A stretch of 64,000 nucleotides of DNA from Aquincolibacterium sp964606385 (GTDB lineage: Bacteria > Omnitrophota > Omnitrophia > Omnitrophales > Aquincolibacteriaceae). The position numbers and the translations under genes are program-made. Below, in pieces: positions 1 to 8,304 of this stretch. The notes below the pieces were generated by a model that was not told where the DNA came from, did no database searches, and saw only the letters and a list, made by a program, of their open reading frames with translations. The stretch covers positions 124,001 to 188,000 of the forward strand of contig CAZSFZ010000001.1 of NCBI GenBank assembly GCA_964606385.1. Reading direction: 5' to 3'. The first letter of the stretch is position 1. Every line of letters begins with the position of its first letter.

Positions 1-269
1 ACCCAAATCACGGGATAACCGACGAGCGTCCCGAGCAGGATCGTGGTCACGATACCGCCAATCTCGAGGACGATCATGGTGCCGGTCTTGAGCTTGCCGC
101 CCTTGGTGTCCATTTCATTATTAAGGTATTGCCCCCAACCCGGCAGCACCAGCGACGCCGCCCCGCGGGTCAAGCTCTTGTCCGCATTGCTTTCTTCGGC
201 ATGGGCCACGCCGCCAAGCGACAGGAACATGGCCAAAACCACCGTCAAACTGATAGCCTTCTTGAACAT
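1..269 (-). CDS. Exported membrane protein, partial (DUF5683-like)
   Basis: The 5' part of a minus-strand gene runs off the left edge of the window; 89 codons are visible. It starts at ATG 269 behind a strong ribosome site (AGGGAGG, 6 nt upstream). The N-terminus is a Lys-containing hydrophobic signal peptide that looks cleavable after VAHA (about residue 24). Next comes a LPGWGQYLNNE motif at about residues 38-48, and then a hydrophobic stretch (about 61-80) that looks like a membrane segment. An LPGxGQ motif followed by membrane segments resembles DUF5683-type envelope proteins of unknown function, but the family call rests on this short motif. The gene lies downstream of the etfBA fusion, separated by about 120 nt with a weak hairpin, so it may be a separate unit. 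The C-terminal half is missing because the window ends, not because the gene is broken. Confidence 0.6.
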   Translation of the reverse strand, partial: MFKKAISLTVVLAMFLSLGGVAHAEESNADKSLTRGAASLVLPGWGQYLNNEMDTKGGKLKTGTMIVLEIGGIVTTILLGTLVGYPVIW

Positions 270-340
270 ATATCCTCCCTTTTGTTAAATTTAATGACGC
301 CCTTAATTATCGGCCTTTCCCTGGGGATTTTAATTATAAA

Positions 341-364
341 TGGTGGCCCCGTCAATCACCACCA
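341..364 (-). terminator. Weak hairpin after the etfBA fusion
   Basis: An inverted repeat TGGTGG/CCACCA (341-346 with 359-364, 12-nt loop) lies 25 nt past the stop of the ETF fusion gene. On the minus strand it is followed by TTTATAATTAAAAT. The stem is only 6 bp and the T-run is interrupted, so it could be a weak terminator. The TATAAT in the tail could also be a -10 box for the partial gene at 1-269, although no convincing -35 is seen. Confidence 0.3.
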
Positions 365-388
365 GGACTCCGGACCGGATACCCAAGA

Positions 389-2356
389 TCACTTGCCAGG
401 AGTCAGACCGAAGATAAAACCCGATTTGACCTTGGCGATCAACTCGGGAAGCACTTCCTGGTAGTCACGGACAATACCGAAATCCGCATGGCGGAAGATC
501 GCGGCCTGGGGATCCTGGTTGATGGCAATGATCGTGCCGGATTCTTTCATCCCCGCGAGATGCTGGATGGCTCCGGAAATGGAAACGGCGATGTAGATCT
601 TCGGCCGGACCGTCTTCCCCGTCTGACCGACCTGGCGCGCGTAAGGAGCGTAGCCGTTATCGACCGCGTGACGGCTCGCGCCCCAATCGGCATTGATCCC
701 CTGCTCCTGAAGCGCCTGCACAAGTTCCTTGATCAACTTGAAGTCGTCAAGGTCGCCCGCCGGTCGCCCGCCTGAAACAATGATATCCGCCACAAAAAGA
801 TTGTCCCCGCCACCCGCCTCGCGTTTGACTTCGAGCACTTCTACCGCGAAGTCGCTCTCCCTGAAGGTCGGAGTAAATTCACGGACCGTCCCCTTCCGGT
901 TCGGGTCTTTCGGTAATATTTTAAACGTCCCGGCACGGGCGGTCGCCATTTGCGGGCACCAGAACCCGATGATCGTCGCGAGCTTGCTTTCGCCGTAAGT
1001 CGGGCGGATAGAAAGAAGACAAGGATGCATGACCGCTTTTTTGATGCGGTGCACATATTCCCCAACCTCGAGGCTGGTACAATCCGCGGTGACGCCCGCT
1101 TTCACGCGGCTTGCAATCCTCGGAGCGAGTTCGCGGCCGGAGGTCGTCGCCCCGAAAAGCGCGATCTCGGGACGCTTGTGTTCGATCCACTGCGCGATCA
1201 CCGCCGCAACCGGCAGGATCCTGTATTCCTTGAGACGGGGATCATCCACCAGGACCACCTCATCGGCCCCATAGGCGATGATCTCGGGGGCTACTTCCTT
1301 AATGTTGTGTCCCGTCACCACCGCGGTCACCTGGGTCCCAAGCTGATCGGCGAGCTTCCGGGCGGGATTCAGGATCTCAAGTGAGGAGCGCGACGGCGTT
1401 TGGCCGTGCATTTCGATCCAGGTCAGAATCCCCCGGGCGCCGTTACGGAAATCCACCCTTGGAAAATCGACGTCGGCCTTAGCTTTTTCGCTTGCTGTGT
1501 TCTTTTCACCACCGGCCTCTGTATGCGCCCCGTGTCCCCCGCTGATCTTGTCTTTGATCTTTTCGATCTCGGTAACAAGAGCTTCCGCGAGATCTTTGGG
1601 TTCATGGCCCGTGATCATATTGACCGGAGGCCTGTCCTTCACAATATCCACAACCTTCGACACAAGCGTCGGGGAGCCGTTCAGCCCGACCACGCTGGCA
1701 TCCGCTCCGGTTTGATCGAGCGACCAGACCTCGATCTTGGAATTTTTCGCGCGGATGGCCCCCTTCAGGGAAGGCCGGCGCGCCGGGGTCGCGGTGGGAG
1801 CGATGGAAATAAGACAAGGCACAGGAACCTTCAGGACCTGAAAACCGCCTTCAATGATGCGACGGACTTTCAGGTGATCCCCCTTGAATTCCACTTTTTC
1901 CACGAAGGTCGCCTGAGGGATCCCGAGATTCTCGGCCGTCTGCGACGGGACATGGGCCGTGTCCCCGTCCGTCGTCTGCCGTCCGGAGAAAATAATGAAG
2001 GGATCCTTGCTGTCTTTGGAAAATCCAAGTTTCTTTAACAGTGAAGCGATCGCGTAACCGGTGGCAAAAGTATCCGACCCGCCGAGCTTCCGGTCCGAAA
2101 GAAGGACGGCCCGGTCATAGCCCATCGCCAGGGCTTTTTTGAGCGATTGCTCAAAACTCGGGGGGCCCATCGAAACCACGATGAGTTCCGCGTCCGGCAC
2201 ACTCTTGCGGATCTGAAGCCCCTGCTCCAGGCCGAACGTGCAATCCGCGTTGATCGAGGATTTCGCTTTGGTCCGGTCCATCAGGCCGTCCGCGCCCATC
2301 CGCATCTCGGTCGGGAGCGGCACTTGTTTCATGATCGTGATGACTTTAAGTCCCAT
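389..2356 (-). CDS. Fused electron transfer flavoprotein, EtfB-EtfA in one chain
   Basis: A 655-residue protein in which an ETF beta subunit (about residues 1-265) is joined through a charged linker (about 270-300) to an ETF alpha subunit (about 300-655). ETF carries electrons from flavin dehydrogenases to ETF:quinone oxidoreductase. The beta half starts GLKVITIMKQVP and has the EGG...VPCLISI signature region. The alpha half keeps the canonical FAD-binding block near the C-terminus: QVGQTGKTVRPK, then YIAVSISGAIQHLAGM and AINQDPQAAIFRHADFGIV. The start is ATG 2356 because AAAGGA lies 4 nt upstream; an ATG seven codons earlier has no ribosome site. The canonical ETF-QO gene lies directly upstream (91 nt), so the two probably work as a pair. 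Usually etfB and etfA are separate genes, which makes the fusion the notable feature. Confidence 0.93.
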   Translation of the reverse strand: MGLKVITIMKQVPLPTEMRMGADGLMDRTKAKSSINADCTFGLEQGLQIRKSVPDAELIVVSMGPPSFEQSLKKALAMGYDRAVLLSDRKLGGSDTFATGYAIASLLKKLGFSKDSKDPFIIFSGRQTTDGDTAHVPSQTAENLGIPQATFVEKVEFKGDHLKVRRIIEGGFQVLKVPVPCLISIAPTATPARRPSLKGAIRAKNSKIEVWSLDQTGADASVVGLNGSPTLVSKVVDIVKDRPPVNMITGHEPKDLAEALVTEIEKIKDKISGGHGAHTEAGGEKNTASEKAKADVDFPRVDFRNGARGILTWIEMHGQTPSRSSLEILNPARKLADQLGTQVTAVVTGHNIKEVAPEIIAYGADEVVLVDDPRLKEYRILPVAAVIAQWIEHKRPEIALFGATTSGRELAPRIASRVKAGVTADCTSLEVGEYVHRIKKAVMHPCLLSIRPTYGESKLATIIGFWCPQMATARAGTFKILPKDPNRKGTVREFTPTFRESDFAVEVLEVKREAGGGDNLFVADIIVSGGRPAGDLDDFKLIKELVQALQEQGINADWGASRHAVDNGYAPYARQVGQTGKTVRPKIYIAVSISGAIQHLAGMKESGTIIAINQDPQAAIFRHADFGIVRDYQEVLPELIAKVKSGFIFGLTPGK

Positions 2357-2379
2357 ATGATCCTTTGGGCCACTCATTT

Positions 2380-2422
2380 CGGGCCACGTTCCACGAATTT
2401 GCTTTTACTTTTTCGTGGCCCG
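2380..2422 (-). repeat. Intergenic hairpin between ETF-QO and the ETF fusion
   Basis: A perfect 9-bp inverted repeat (CGGGCCACG 2380-2388 with CGTGGCCCG 2414-2422). An overlapping alternative pairing is CCACGAA 2391-2397 with TTCGTGG 2412-2418. It lies just after the ETF-QO stop and ends about 23 nt before the etfBA start. No T-run follows on the minus strand, so it looks more like an RNA-stability, processing or repeat element than an intrinsic terminator. Confidence 0.5.
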
Positions 2423-2447
2423 TGGACCTGAGAACGTGTCCCGGTTT

Positions 2448-4112
2448 TTATAAATTCTCATATTCCGGTCCGTCGCCGCCATAGGGCACGGCCCATTCAA
2501 TATTACCGAACGGATCCTTGATATCACAGGTCTTGCAATGCACGCAATTGGCCGGGTGCAGGTGCAGGTCCTTTTTACCCGTCTTCGGGTCCGTGACGAT
2601 CTCGTAGACTTCCGCGGGACAGAAATGCTGGCACGGCCCCCCATATTTCGGGATACAGACATCACGGCAAAGCTTGATATCGAGCACCCTCAAATGGCAC
2701 GGCTGCTCCTCGTCATGTTTCGATCCGGAGAAGTAAACATCGGTGACTTTGTCGAACGTCAGCTGTTTATCAAACATGAGTTCTTTGGCGAATTTCTTGC
2801 AGAACGTGCGTTTCACGTCCGAAAGCTTTGTATAGCAAGCGGCATCCTCGTGGGTCTTCATCTTTCCTGACGGCGTGATGCCGCGGCCGCCCGTCAGGAT
2901 CTGGGTCGCGAAATAAAACGCGCCCAGGATCATGCCATGACCGAATCCCGCTCTGAAATTACGGGTTTTGGAAAGTGTCTTAAAACCGGCGCTTTTCCTG
3001 AAGAGCTCTTCATAAAGACCGAGCTGTTTCGCCGAAAAATCGTTCTTCTTCAAGGCTTCGAAAGCCGATTGAGCGGCCAGCATCCCCGATTCGATGGCAA
3101 GATGCACGCCTTTAAGGCTCGGCATGCTCAAGAACCCTGCCGAATCTCCCACGATCATCACGCCGTCATGGTAAAGCCTGGGGAGCGAGTAAAGGCCCCC
3201 CTCGGGGATCGTCTTGGCCCCATAACGGATCAGCTTGCCCTTCTCGAGGATCTTCGCGATCAAAGGATGCTTCTTGTAGACTTGAAGCGCCGCGTGGGGA
3301 TCGAACATCGGATCTTTATAATCCAGCCCGGCCGCGATCCCGACCACGACCTGGCGCCCGTTCAAACCGTAGACGAACCCCCCGCCAAAGTGATTGAACT
3401 CGAAAGGAAATCCAAGCGTGTGCATGATCCTTCCGGCCTCGAACGCCCCCTCCGGAAGGTCCCAGAGCTCTTTAACGCCCGTGGAATAGACCTGGGGATT
3501 GCTTTGAGCCTCCAGCTCCAGCTTGCGGCAAAGCTGCTTGGTCAGACTGCCGCGCGGTCCCTCCGCGAGGATCGTGATCTTGGCCCGGATCTCATTACCC
3601 GGCTGGAAATTATCCATCGGATGTCCGTGCTTATCCACGCCGGTGTCGATCGTTCTCGCCCCGGTCACGCGGCCATTCTCATAAAGCATTTCGGAAACGC
3701 TGAATCCCGGATAGACCTGCACGCCCTTTTTCTCCGCGATCTCGGAAAGCCAGCGCGTCATTTTCCCGAGCGACACCACGTAGTTCCCGTGATTTCCCAT
3801 AAAAGGCGGCGCAAAGGGGGCCTTGAGAGCATGTCGGGAGGTCAGGAAATAAACACCTTCTTTTTTGACGGGAGATTCGAACGGAAAATCTTTGGGATCG
3901 ACCTGCGGGAGAAGTGTTTTAAGCGTGGAGGGATCGATCACCGCGCCGGAAAGGGTGTGGCTCCCGATCGAGCTCCCTTTCTCAAGCACCAGGATCCCGG
4001 GCTTCTTGTCAGAACCGGCGGTCAGGTCCGCCAGATGGATCGCGGCCGCGAGGCCCGCGACGCCGCCGCCCACGATCAGAATGTCTGTTTCAACCACTTC
4101 GGATTTCGACAT
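2448..4112 (-). CDS. Electron transfer flavoprotein:quinone oxidoreductase (ETF-QO)
   Basis: A 554-residue monotopic flavo-iron-sulfur enzyme expected to pass electrons from reduced ETF to membrane quinone. An N-terminal FAD fold is visible (DILIVGGGVAGLAAAIHLA, about residues 10-28). Also visible are GSHTLSGAVIDP, a conserved family segment, and VGDSAGFLSMPSLKGVHLA, the second FAD contact. The C-terminus is a ferredoxin-like domain with one [4Fe-4S] site: CIPKYGGPCQHFCPAEVYE, then PANCVHCKTCDIKDP and the family tail YGGDGPEYENL. Length matches the family (about 550). The frame is open 11 codons further to a TTG, but ATG 4112 puts the FAD motif where family members have it; neither start has a good ribosome site. 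Its partner is the etfBA fusion immediately downstream. Confidence 0.95.
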   Translation of the reverse strand: MSKSEVVETDILIVGGGVAGLAAAIHLADLTAGSDKKPGILVLEKGSSIGSHTLSGAVIDPSTLKTLLPQVDPKDFPFESPVKKEGVYFLTSRHALKAPFAPPFMGNHGNYVVSLGKMTRWLSEIAEKKGVQVYPGFSVSEMLYENGRVTGARTIDTGVDKHGHPMDNFQPGNEIRAKITILAEGPRGSLTKQLCRKLELEAQSNPQVYSTGVKELWDLPEGAFEAGRIMHTLGFPFEFNHFGGGFVYGLNGRQVVVGIAAGLDYKDPMFDPHAALQVYKKHPLIAKILEKGKLIRYGAKTIPEGGLYSLPRLYHDGVMIVGDSAGFLSMPSLKGVHLAIESGMLAAQSAFEALKKNDFSAKQLGLYEELFRKSAGFKTLSKTRNFRAGFGHGMILGAFYFATQILTGGRGITPSGKMKTHEDAACYTKLSDVKRTFCKKFAKELMFDKQLTFDKVTDVYFSGSKHDEEQPCHLRVLDIKLCRDVCIPKYGGPCQHFCPAEVYEIVTDPKTGKKDLHLHPANCVHCKTCDIKDPFGNIEWAVPYGGDGPEYENL

Positions 4113-4220
4113 CGAGGCATAAACTCTAGGGTGAAGGAATTTCAAAAATGAGGCGGTATTTTAACACAAACTTTTCTGTAAACGGGAGAAAAATACTTTG
4201 AAGCAGCATACGTAAAACTT

Positions 4221-4916
4221 TCAAAAAACAATCTTGACGCAGGTCCCGAGAATATTGAGCGCCGTCCATTTCGCGGCGGCATTCTTGGATGAATGCCGGA
4301 GGTAGTAGATCGTTCCATAGACCGGTCCCCACCAATGCATTTTAAATCCCGAAAAAAAACGGTCCTCCACAAGGCCGTTTCCCTGGGTTACAAAAAAAAT
4401 CTCATTGGAGGTATAGGGCTGGAACTCAAACCGTGTCCATTTCCAGGGGGCCGTCAGCGTGGTCAGATTACGGTACCGTACGGTGAAACGCGCATCCTGG
4501 CGGATCCGGAACTCAAGCATGTTCCGGTTCTCGAGAAGAAACCCCTTATAGGGAAGTTGCGGCGTCAGGTAGATGCGCGGCACATTGTCCCAATACCAGT
4601 TCTCATCTTTTTTCTTATTGGTGCGTTCCGTCCGGATCAGCTGGTATTCCGCGCCGGCCGCAAGGTATTGATTGGCTTTATAGTCAACGCCCAGGTGCGT
4701 CTCGGCGTAGTAAAGCCCGTTCGCCTCACGGTAACGCAGTTCTTCCCCTACCTTCATTTTCCATTTAGGGTTGATCTTTTTTTCGATGTCATAACCATTC
4801 CAGACACCGAAATCGCCGTTCTCAACGGGAGAAGCACAAACTTTCGAGGAGAAAATGACGGCGGTTAAGAGAAAAAAAACGATCCCTAACCCGTATTTTT
4901 TGAGATTCCGGATCAT
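4221..4916 (-). CDS. DUF2490 outer-membrane-like protein
   Basis: A 231-residue exported protein. The signal peptide (MIRNLKKYG... to KVCA, about residues 1-29) is followed by an all-beta sequence rich in alternating aromatic and polar residues (FGVWNGYDIEKKINPKWKMK, LRYREANGLYYAETHLGVDY, YLAAGAEYQLIRTE, LENRNMLEFRIRQD). That pattern is typical of the DUF2490 family, which is predicted to form a small outer-membrane barrel. Function is not known. The start ATG 4916 has a strong site (GAGGAGTCTGAA). It lies between the divergent etfA and the ETF-QO gene, with 53 and 108 nt gaps, so it may be co-transcribed with the ETF genes; nothing in the sequence links it to their chemistry. Confidence 0.75.
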   Translation of the reverse strand: MIRNLKKYGLGIVFFLLTAVIFSSKVCASPVENGDFGVWNGYDIEKKINPKWKMKVGEELRYREANGLYYAETHLGVDYKANQYLAAGAEYQLIRTERTNKKKDENWYWDNVPRIYLTPQLPYKGFLLENRNMLEFRIRQDARFTVRYRNLTTLTAPWKWTRFEFQPYTSNEIFFVTQGNGLVEDRFFSGFKMHWWGPVYGTIYYLRHSSKNAAAKWTALNILGTCVKIVF

Positions 4917-4969
4917 TTCAGACTCCTCCTGCTCGAGGATCGTTCTTTATCAGATCGAAGCGGCCCCGG

Positions 4970-6004
4970 CTAGCCCTTGGCCAGAAGCTCGTTCACTTTG
5001 GCCATCACGGCGAAAGCGTCCGCCACATAAAGAACGTCGGCTTTCCCCTGGGCCCAGCCGCAATTCGCGTCGATATTGACCGCGCGGCGTTCGTTGATAA
5101 AACGCCAGCCCACCACATGCGGCTCTTCCCCGTGGCAACAGGTGGAAAGACCTTTAGGATGTCTCGGTGTGGAACCTGTTTGTCCGACCTGGTTCAAGTG
5201 GCTCATAAAAGAGAGTACGGCTTCACCCTCCGATCCCTGATCCACGAGCGATTTACTGCTCCCGAGGGATGCCTTGGCGTGTTTCAAGAAATCGAGGATA
5301 TGTTTTTCCGCTTCTTTGGCGTGGATCTGCCCGTCCGCCTGTTTCTTGGTCCAGCCGGCGCCCGCCACAAGCAACACCTGAGCATCAGGACGGATCGTCT
5401 GGGCATCGGCCGATGGCGCTTCCACACCCGTGACCTTGGTGCGCTTTTCTTGGTCCGTCAAAGTGACCGCGACCGCTTCCACTTTCGCGGAACCTTTCGC
5501 CCCCTGCCACGGCTGGAACACGCCGGAGTCCACCGCAAGGATCCAGGGACGCGCCGCACGGGTAAGAGTTGCCATCATGCGCTGACGGTAATACCAGCGC
5601 TGAACCTGCAAGACTCCGTCCGTGATCTGAATACCGCTTACATGCGTATCAATCGTAGCTTTCAGGCGGAACGCCACACCGGGGAGTGCCCGGGCGAAAC
5701 GCGAGGTCGCCGGGGCGACCAGGATCGTCGCTCCAGAGGCCGTTCCGATCGCTTCCGCGGCTTTGACGTCCGTGGCGTAACGCGAAACCCCGAAATCCGC
5801 TCCGTTCACGCCAAGGATCTTCGCGACACCGCAAGAGGCAATCACATCCGCGGCAGTTTGGACGTTTTCGCCGATGAGCCCCACGGCAAGCGTGGAGCCC
5901 GCGAGGCCCTTTTGGATCTCAAGAGCCGCGCTCAGCGTTTCAAGCGCGATCTTCGGAAGGTTGCCGGTAGAATCCGTATGAGCTAAAAAGAGTATTTTTT
6001 CCAT
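4970..6004 (-). CDS. etfA: Divergent electron transfer flavoprotein alpha subunit
   Basis: A 344-residue EtfA homologue, close to the usual length of 310-340. The N-terminal domain is recognisable (ILFLAHTDS..., ILVAPATSRFARALPGVAFRLKA). The C-terminal FAD domain keeps NQVGQTGSTPRHPKG. The next block is not canonical: where other EtfA proteins have YIAxGISGAIQHLAGM, this one reads LSTCCHGEEPHVVGWRF. It then resumes with INERRAVNIDANCGWAQGKA and VADAFAVMAKVNELL. FAD binding or redox tuning is therefore probably altered; this is inference. The start ATG 6004 lies 3 nt after the etfB stop, so the two are translationally coupled. It is the second ETF in the locus. Its most likely partners are the ETF-QO-like protein at 8733-10586 and the acyl-CoA dehydrogenase at 10673-12760. 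Confidence 0.85.
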   Translation of the reverse strand: MEKILFLAHTDSTGNLPKIALETLSAALEIQKGLAGSTLAVGLIGENVQTAADVIASCGVAKILGVNGADFGVSRYATDVKAAEAIGTASGATILVAPATSRFARALPGVAFRLKATIDTHVSGIQITDGVLQVQRWYYRQRMMATLTRAARPWILAVDSGVFQPWQGAKGSAKVEAVAVTLTDQEKRTKVTGVEAPSADAQTIRPDAQVLLVAGAGWTKKQADGQIHAKEAEKHILDFLKHAKASLGSSKSLVDQGSEGEAVLSFMSHLNQVGQTGSTPRHPKGLSTCCHGEEPHVVGWRFINERRAVNIDANCGWAQGKADVLYVADAFAVMAKVNELLAKG

Positions 6005-6007
6005 GGG

Positions 6008-6817
6008 TTAGCCCTTTATCCAGGTTACGATTTCTTTGGCGATCTCCTCGACCGGCGTATCCTTCACGATCCGGGTCTGGCGCTGCTGTTTCGGCAATTC
6101 CACGGAAGCGAATTTGATCGCGTCCGTCTTGAGCACCGCAGGGGCCGCTTTCTGTAAAGCAGGCATGATCGTACGCATGTTCGTCATCCCGACCTGGGGA
6201 TTGTTCGGCGGTTCCGGGAGATTCCCGGTCGCCCATCCGATCACGGCCGGCGCTCCGGCGCAGGTGGAAACCTGATATTGCCCGCCTTCGATACGCTCAA
6301 GGATCCTGAACGATCCGTCGGGCTGGACTTTAAGTTCATCCGCCGCGAGAAAAACGTCGCTCACCCCGAGCTGTTCGGCGATCATCTGCATCGTGGTCCC
6401 CGCATCGCGGGAAGCCGACGCGCAGCCGCCGAAAACAAGGAGTTTTGTTTTATCGAGCCCGGGGATCTTTTCGATCGCTCCGGCGAGCGCCGTCGCGACC
6501 TCGCGGGAATCCATGAAACCGCTCGCGGAACCGTCCAGGCACACAAGTTCGAACGGCACCTTCTGCGCGATGATCATCATCAGCTGCTGGAGCTTGGCTT
6601 TGGGACCCAGGCTCACCAGGGCCACCTTACTCCCCGGATTCTGCTTCGCGAGGTTGGCCGCCTCGAAGAGCGAGTGGCCGGCCCACGGATCGAGCACCGA
6701 AGGCAGCATCATTTCATTTTTAAGAGCGGGCCCGGTCGGTCCCTGCATCGGCTCCAAGGTTTGGAGCGGATCCGGCACCAAGCTCCCGCAAACAACGATA
6801 TGATAAGCAGTGGTCAT
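6008..6817 (-). CDS. etfB: Divergent electron transfer flavoprotein beta subunit
   Basis: A 269-residue EtfB homologue, matching the family length of 250-265. Recognisable segments are IVVCGSLVPDP at the N-terminus, KVALVSLGP, DAGTTMQMIAEQLGV (equivalent to the usual TAQVGPxxAExLG nucleotide segment) and the beta-subunit signature region RIEGGQYQVSTCAGAPAVIG. The usual PRYPSLxGIMxAKKK tail of that signature is replaced by PPNNPQVGMTNMRTIMPALQK. The protein therefore belongs to a divergent branch, like its EtfA partner. ATG 6817 is preceded by AGGGAGGA with good spacing. A candidate promoter lies just upstream. etfB and etfA form a two-gene unit with a 3-nt gap, probably continuing into the DUF2490 gene. 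Confidence 0.87.
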   Translation of the reverse strand: MTTAYHIVVCGSLVPDPLQTLEPMQGPTGPALKNEMMLPSVLDPWAGHSLFEAANLAKQNPGSKVALVSLGPKAKLQQLMMIIAQKVPFELVCLDGSASGFMDSREVATALAGAIEKIPGLDKTKLLVFGGCASASRDAGTTMQMIAEQLGVSDVFLAADELKVQPDGSFRILERIEGGQYQVSTCAGAPAVIGWATGNLPEPPNNPQVGMTNMRTIMPALQKAAPAVLKTDAIKFASVELPKQQRQTRIVKDTPVEEIAKEIVTWIKG

Positions 6818-6843
6818 AGTTCCTCCCTTATTGGTAAAAGAAT

Positions 6844-6873
6844 CCTATAGAAGGCGGTCCCGATACAATTCAA
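6844..6873 (-). promoter_or_regulatory. Candidate sigma70-type promoter for etfB-etfA
   Basis: On the minus strand TTGAAT (6868-6873) is followed after 18 nt by TATAGG (6844-6849). It ends 27 nt before the etfB start codon. Both boxes match the consensus only in part. Confidence 0.4.
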
Positions 6874-6892
6874 TTTCTGAAAAAATTGGGGC

Positions 6893-6933
6893 CGCCCAAA
6901 TCACCTTTATAAAAAGGAATAGAGATTTGGGCG
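6893..6933. repeat. Inverted repeat in the divergent etfB / response-regulator region
   Basis: A perfect 10-bp inverted repeat, CGCCCAAATC (6893-6902) with GATTTGGGCG (6924-6933), with a 21-nt loop. It lies in the 284-bp region between the divergent etfB and receiver genes, the longest gene-free stretch of the window. It could be an operator half-site pair or a hairpin. A TATAAT (6939-6944, plus strand) lies next to it. Nothing else coding is visible in this interval. Confidence 0.4.
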
Positions 6934-7101
6934 CACATTATAATGAAGACGGCTGTTTTCGAACAGAAAAAAGACGTTGGCCTCCGGAACCCGGGAAGTC
7001 TTTTCCCCCATTGTCCCCGAAGGTCCGGCATGGTAATATTTGAGGGCTTTTCTAAACCTCGGCAGTAATCACCAACACAAAGATCCGTCATAAGGAGCAT
7101 C

Positions 7102-7464
7102 GTGTCGAAGAAGATACTCGTCGCTGATGATGATATTTCATTGGTCGCGCTCATGGAAGCCGTTCTGGAGTTGCAGGGCTTTGGAGTCGTCACGGCCCAT
7201 GATGGCCTTCAAGCTGTTTCCAAGGCGCTCCAGGAAAAACCGGATCTGATCCTCCTGGATGTCCAGATGCCGGGCCTGGAAGGGCACCAGGTCTTCGAGA
7301 AACTTCAGGAAGACCCGTGCGTGAATCATATTCCCGCGATCGTCATCTCGGGTCATCCTGACGTGGAAAGACTTTTTCCCCGGTCCAAACTGCTCACGTT
7401 CGTCGTGAAGCCTTTTACGACCGAACACCTTCTGGGCGTCATTTCCCAAGTCATCCCGGCTTAA
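7102..7464 (+). CDS. Stand-alone response-regulator receiver protein
   Basis: A 120-residue CheY-type receiver domain with no output domain, and the only plus-strand gene in the window. Conserved residues are present: the acidic pocket Asp9-Asp10 (ILVADDD), the phospho-acceptor Asp53 (ILLDVQMPG), Ser83 (IVISG) and Lys103 (VVKPF). It starts at GTG 7102 with AAGGAG 4 nt upstream. Such single-domain regulators act as phosphorelay intermediates or bind partner proteins directly. No histidine kinase is in the window, so the partner is unknown. It is divergent from etfB and convergent with the acetolactate decarboxylase gene; it need not be related to either. Confidence 0.92.
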   Translation: MSKKILVADDDISLVALMEAVLELQGFGVVTAHDGLQAVSKALQEKPDLILLDVQMPGLEGHQVFEKLQEDPCVNHIPAIVISGHPDVERLFPRSKLLTFVVKPFTTEHLLGVISQVIPA

Positions 7465-7511
7465 ACTTTCATAAAAAGAACATCCCGCGTCCGGGTCAGC
7501 CATCTGCCCGT

Positions 7512-8297
7512 TTATTTTTCGATCTTTTGAATAGCTTCTTCGGCATCCGCTTCGAAGCGAAATTTCAGGAATTCTTGGTTTTCAGGAAGCTCCATGGAAA
7601 GTCCCGGGATCTCGTCGATCTGGATACGGAGTTGGGTGGCCCGGAAATCCAGCACGTGCCCGCCTAAGGTTCGATCCTTGTTTAAAAAATGGAAGTGGTC
7701 CCCCGGCACATTGACCCCTTGCATGTAGGACGGAAAACGGAATCCCACGAGGGTTCCTTCCTGATCCTGGAGCTCAAAGACCTTCTGCTCCTTGATCGCT
7801 TCGGTCAGAACAGGATAAGGCTTGCTTTGGCGGGCGGCACTACGGACCTTAAGCCGCGGGAAAACTCCTTCGATCCTCACGGCATAGATCCGGTTTTGAG
7901 AGAGAAGTTTTTCATCAAGGAACCGGCTCAAACCTTCGTAAGTCACTTCCTGATCCTGAAAAAATTCTTTTTCGGGTTTGAAAAAAATCAGCGTGGCAAA
8001 GGGGCTTGTGTCCTTGGCCGTCAGGCGATAGGCCTTCCCGTCCGGTTTGATCTGATAGAAGGCATGGTCCAAAACGACCATTTCCCCGTCGAGCGCGTCC
8101 AAGGTCCCGATGCCAAAATCGCCTTTCTTCTCGAGATCATGGATGCTGGTGGTACCGCTGTAACATCCCGCGAGCAGAGCCTGGATGGGAGCATTCTGAT
8201 AAACAGCGTTTTTTTGACACGGGGCGTGGCTACAACCGGCCCAAAGGAGGCATACAAGCGCCAGGGCCGGGTGGGGAATACGGAAGAGACCGGACAA
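7512..8297 (-). CDS. Lipoprotein-type alpha-acetolactate decarboxylase
   Basis: A 261-residue protein of the acetolactate decarboxylase family (AlsD/BudA), which converts 2-acetolactate to acetoin. Family segments include YQNAPIQALLAGCYSGTTSI, GDFGIGTLDALDGEMVVLD and the metal-site block GDHFHFLNKDRTLGGHVLDF. His201, His203 and His214 fit the zinc ligands, and Arg152 or Arg156 could fit the catalytic arginine. Unlike cytosolic family members, it begins with a hydrophobic segment ending LLWAGC, a lipobox with Cys22, so it should be exported and lipidated. The start is TTG 8297: no in-frame ATG exists before residue 72, and GAGG lies 5 nt upstream, overlapping the stop of the PPOX gene. Coupling to that gene (7-nt gap) suggests one operon. 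Acetolactate synthase is not in the window. Confidence 0.82.
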   Translation of the reverse strand: MSGLFRIPHPALALVCLLWAGCSHAPCQKNAVYQNAPIQALLAGCYSGTTSIHDLEKKGDFGIGTLDALDGEMVVLDHAFYQIKPDGKAYRLTAKDTSPFATLIFFKPEKEFFQDQEVTYEGLSRFLDEKLLSQNRIYAVRIEGVFPRLKVRSAARQSKPYPVLTEAIKEQKVFELQDQEGTLVGFRFPSYMQGVNVPGDHFHFLNKDRTLGGHVLDFRATQLRIQIDEIPGLSMELPENQEFLKFRFEADAEEAIQKIEK

Positions 8298-8304
8298 AAG
8301 CGCC

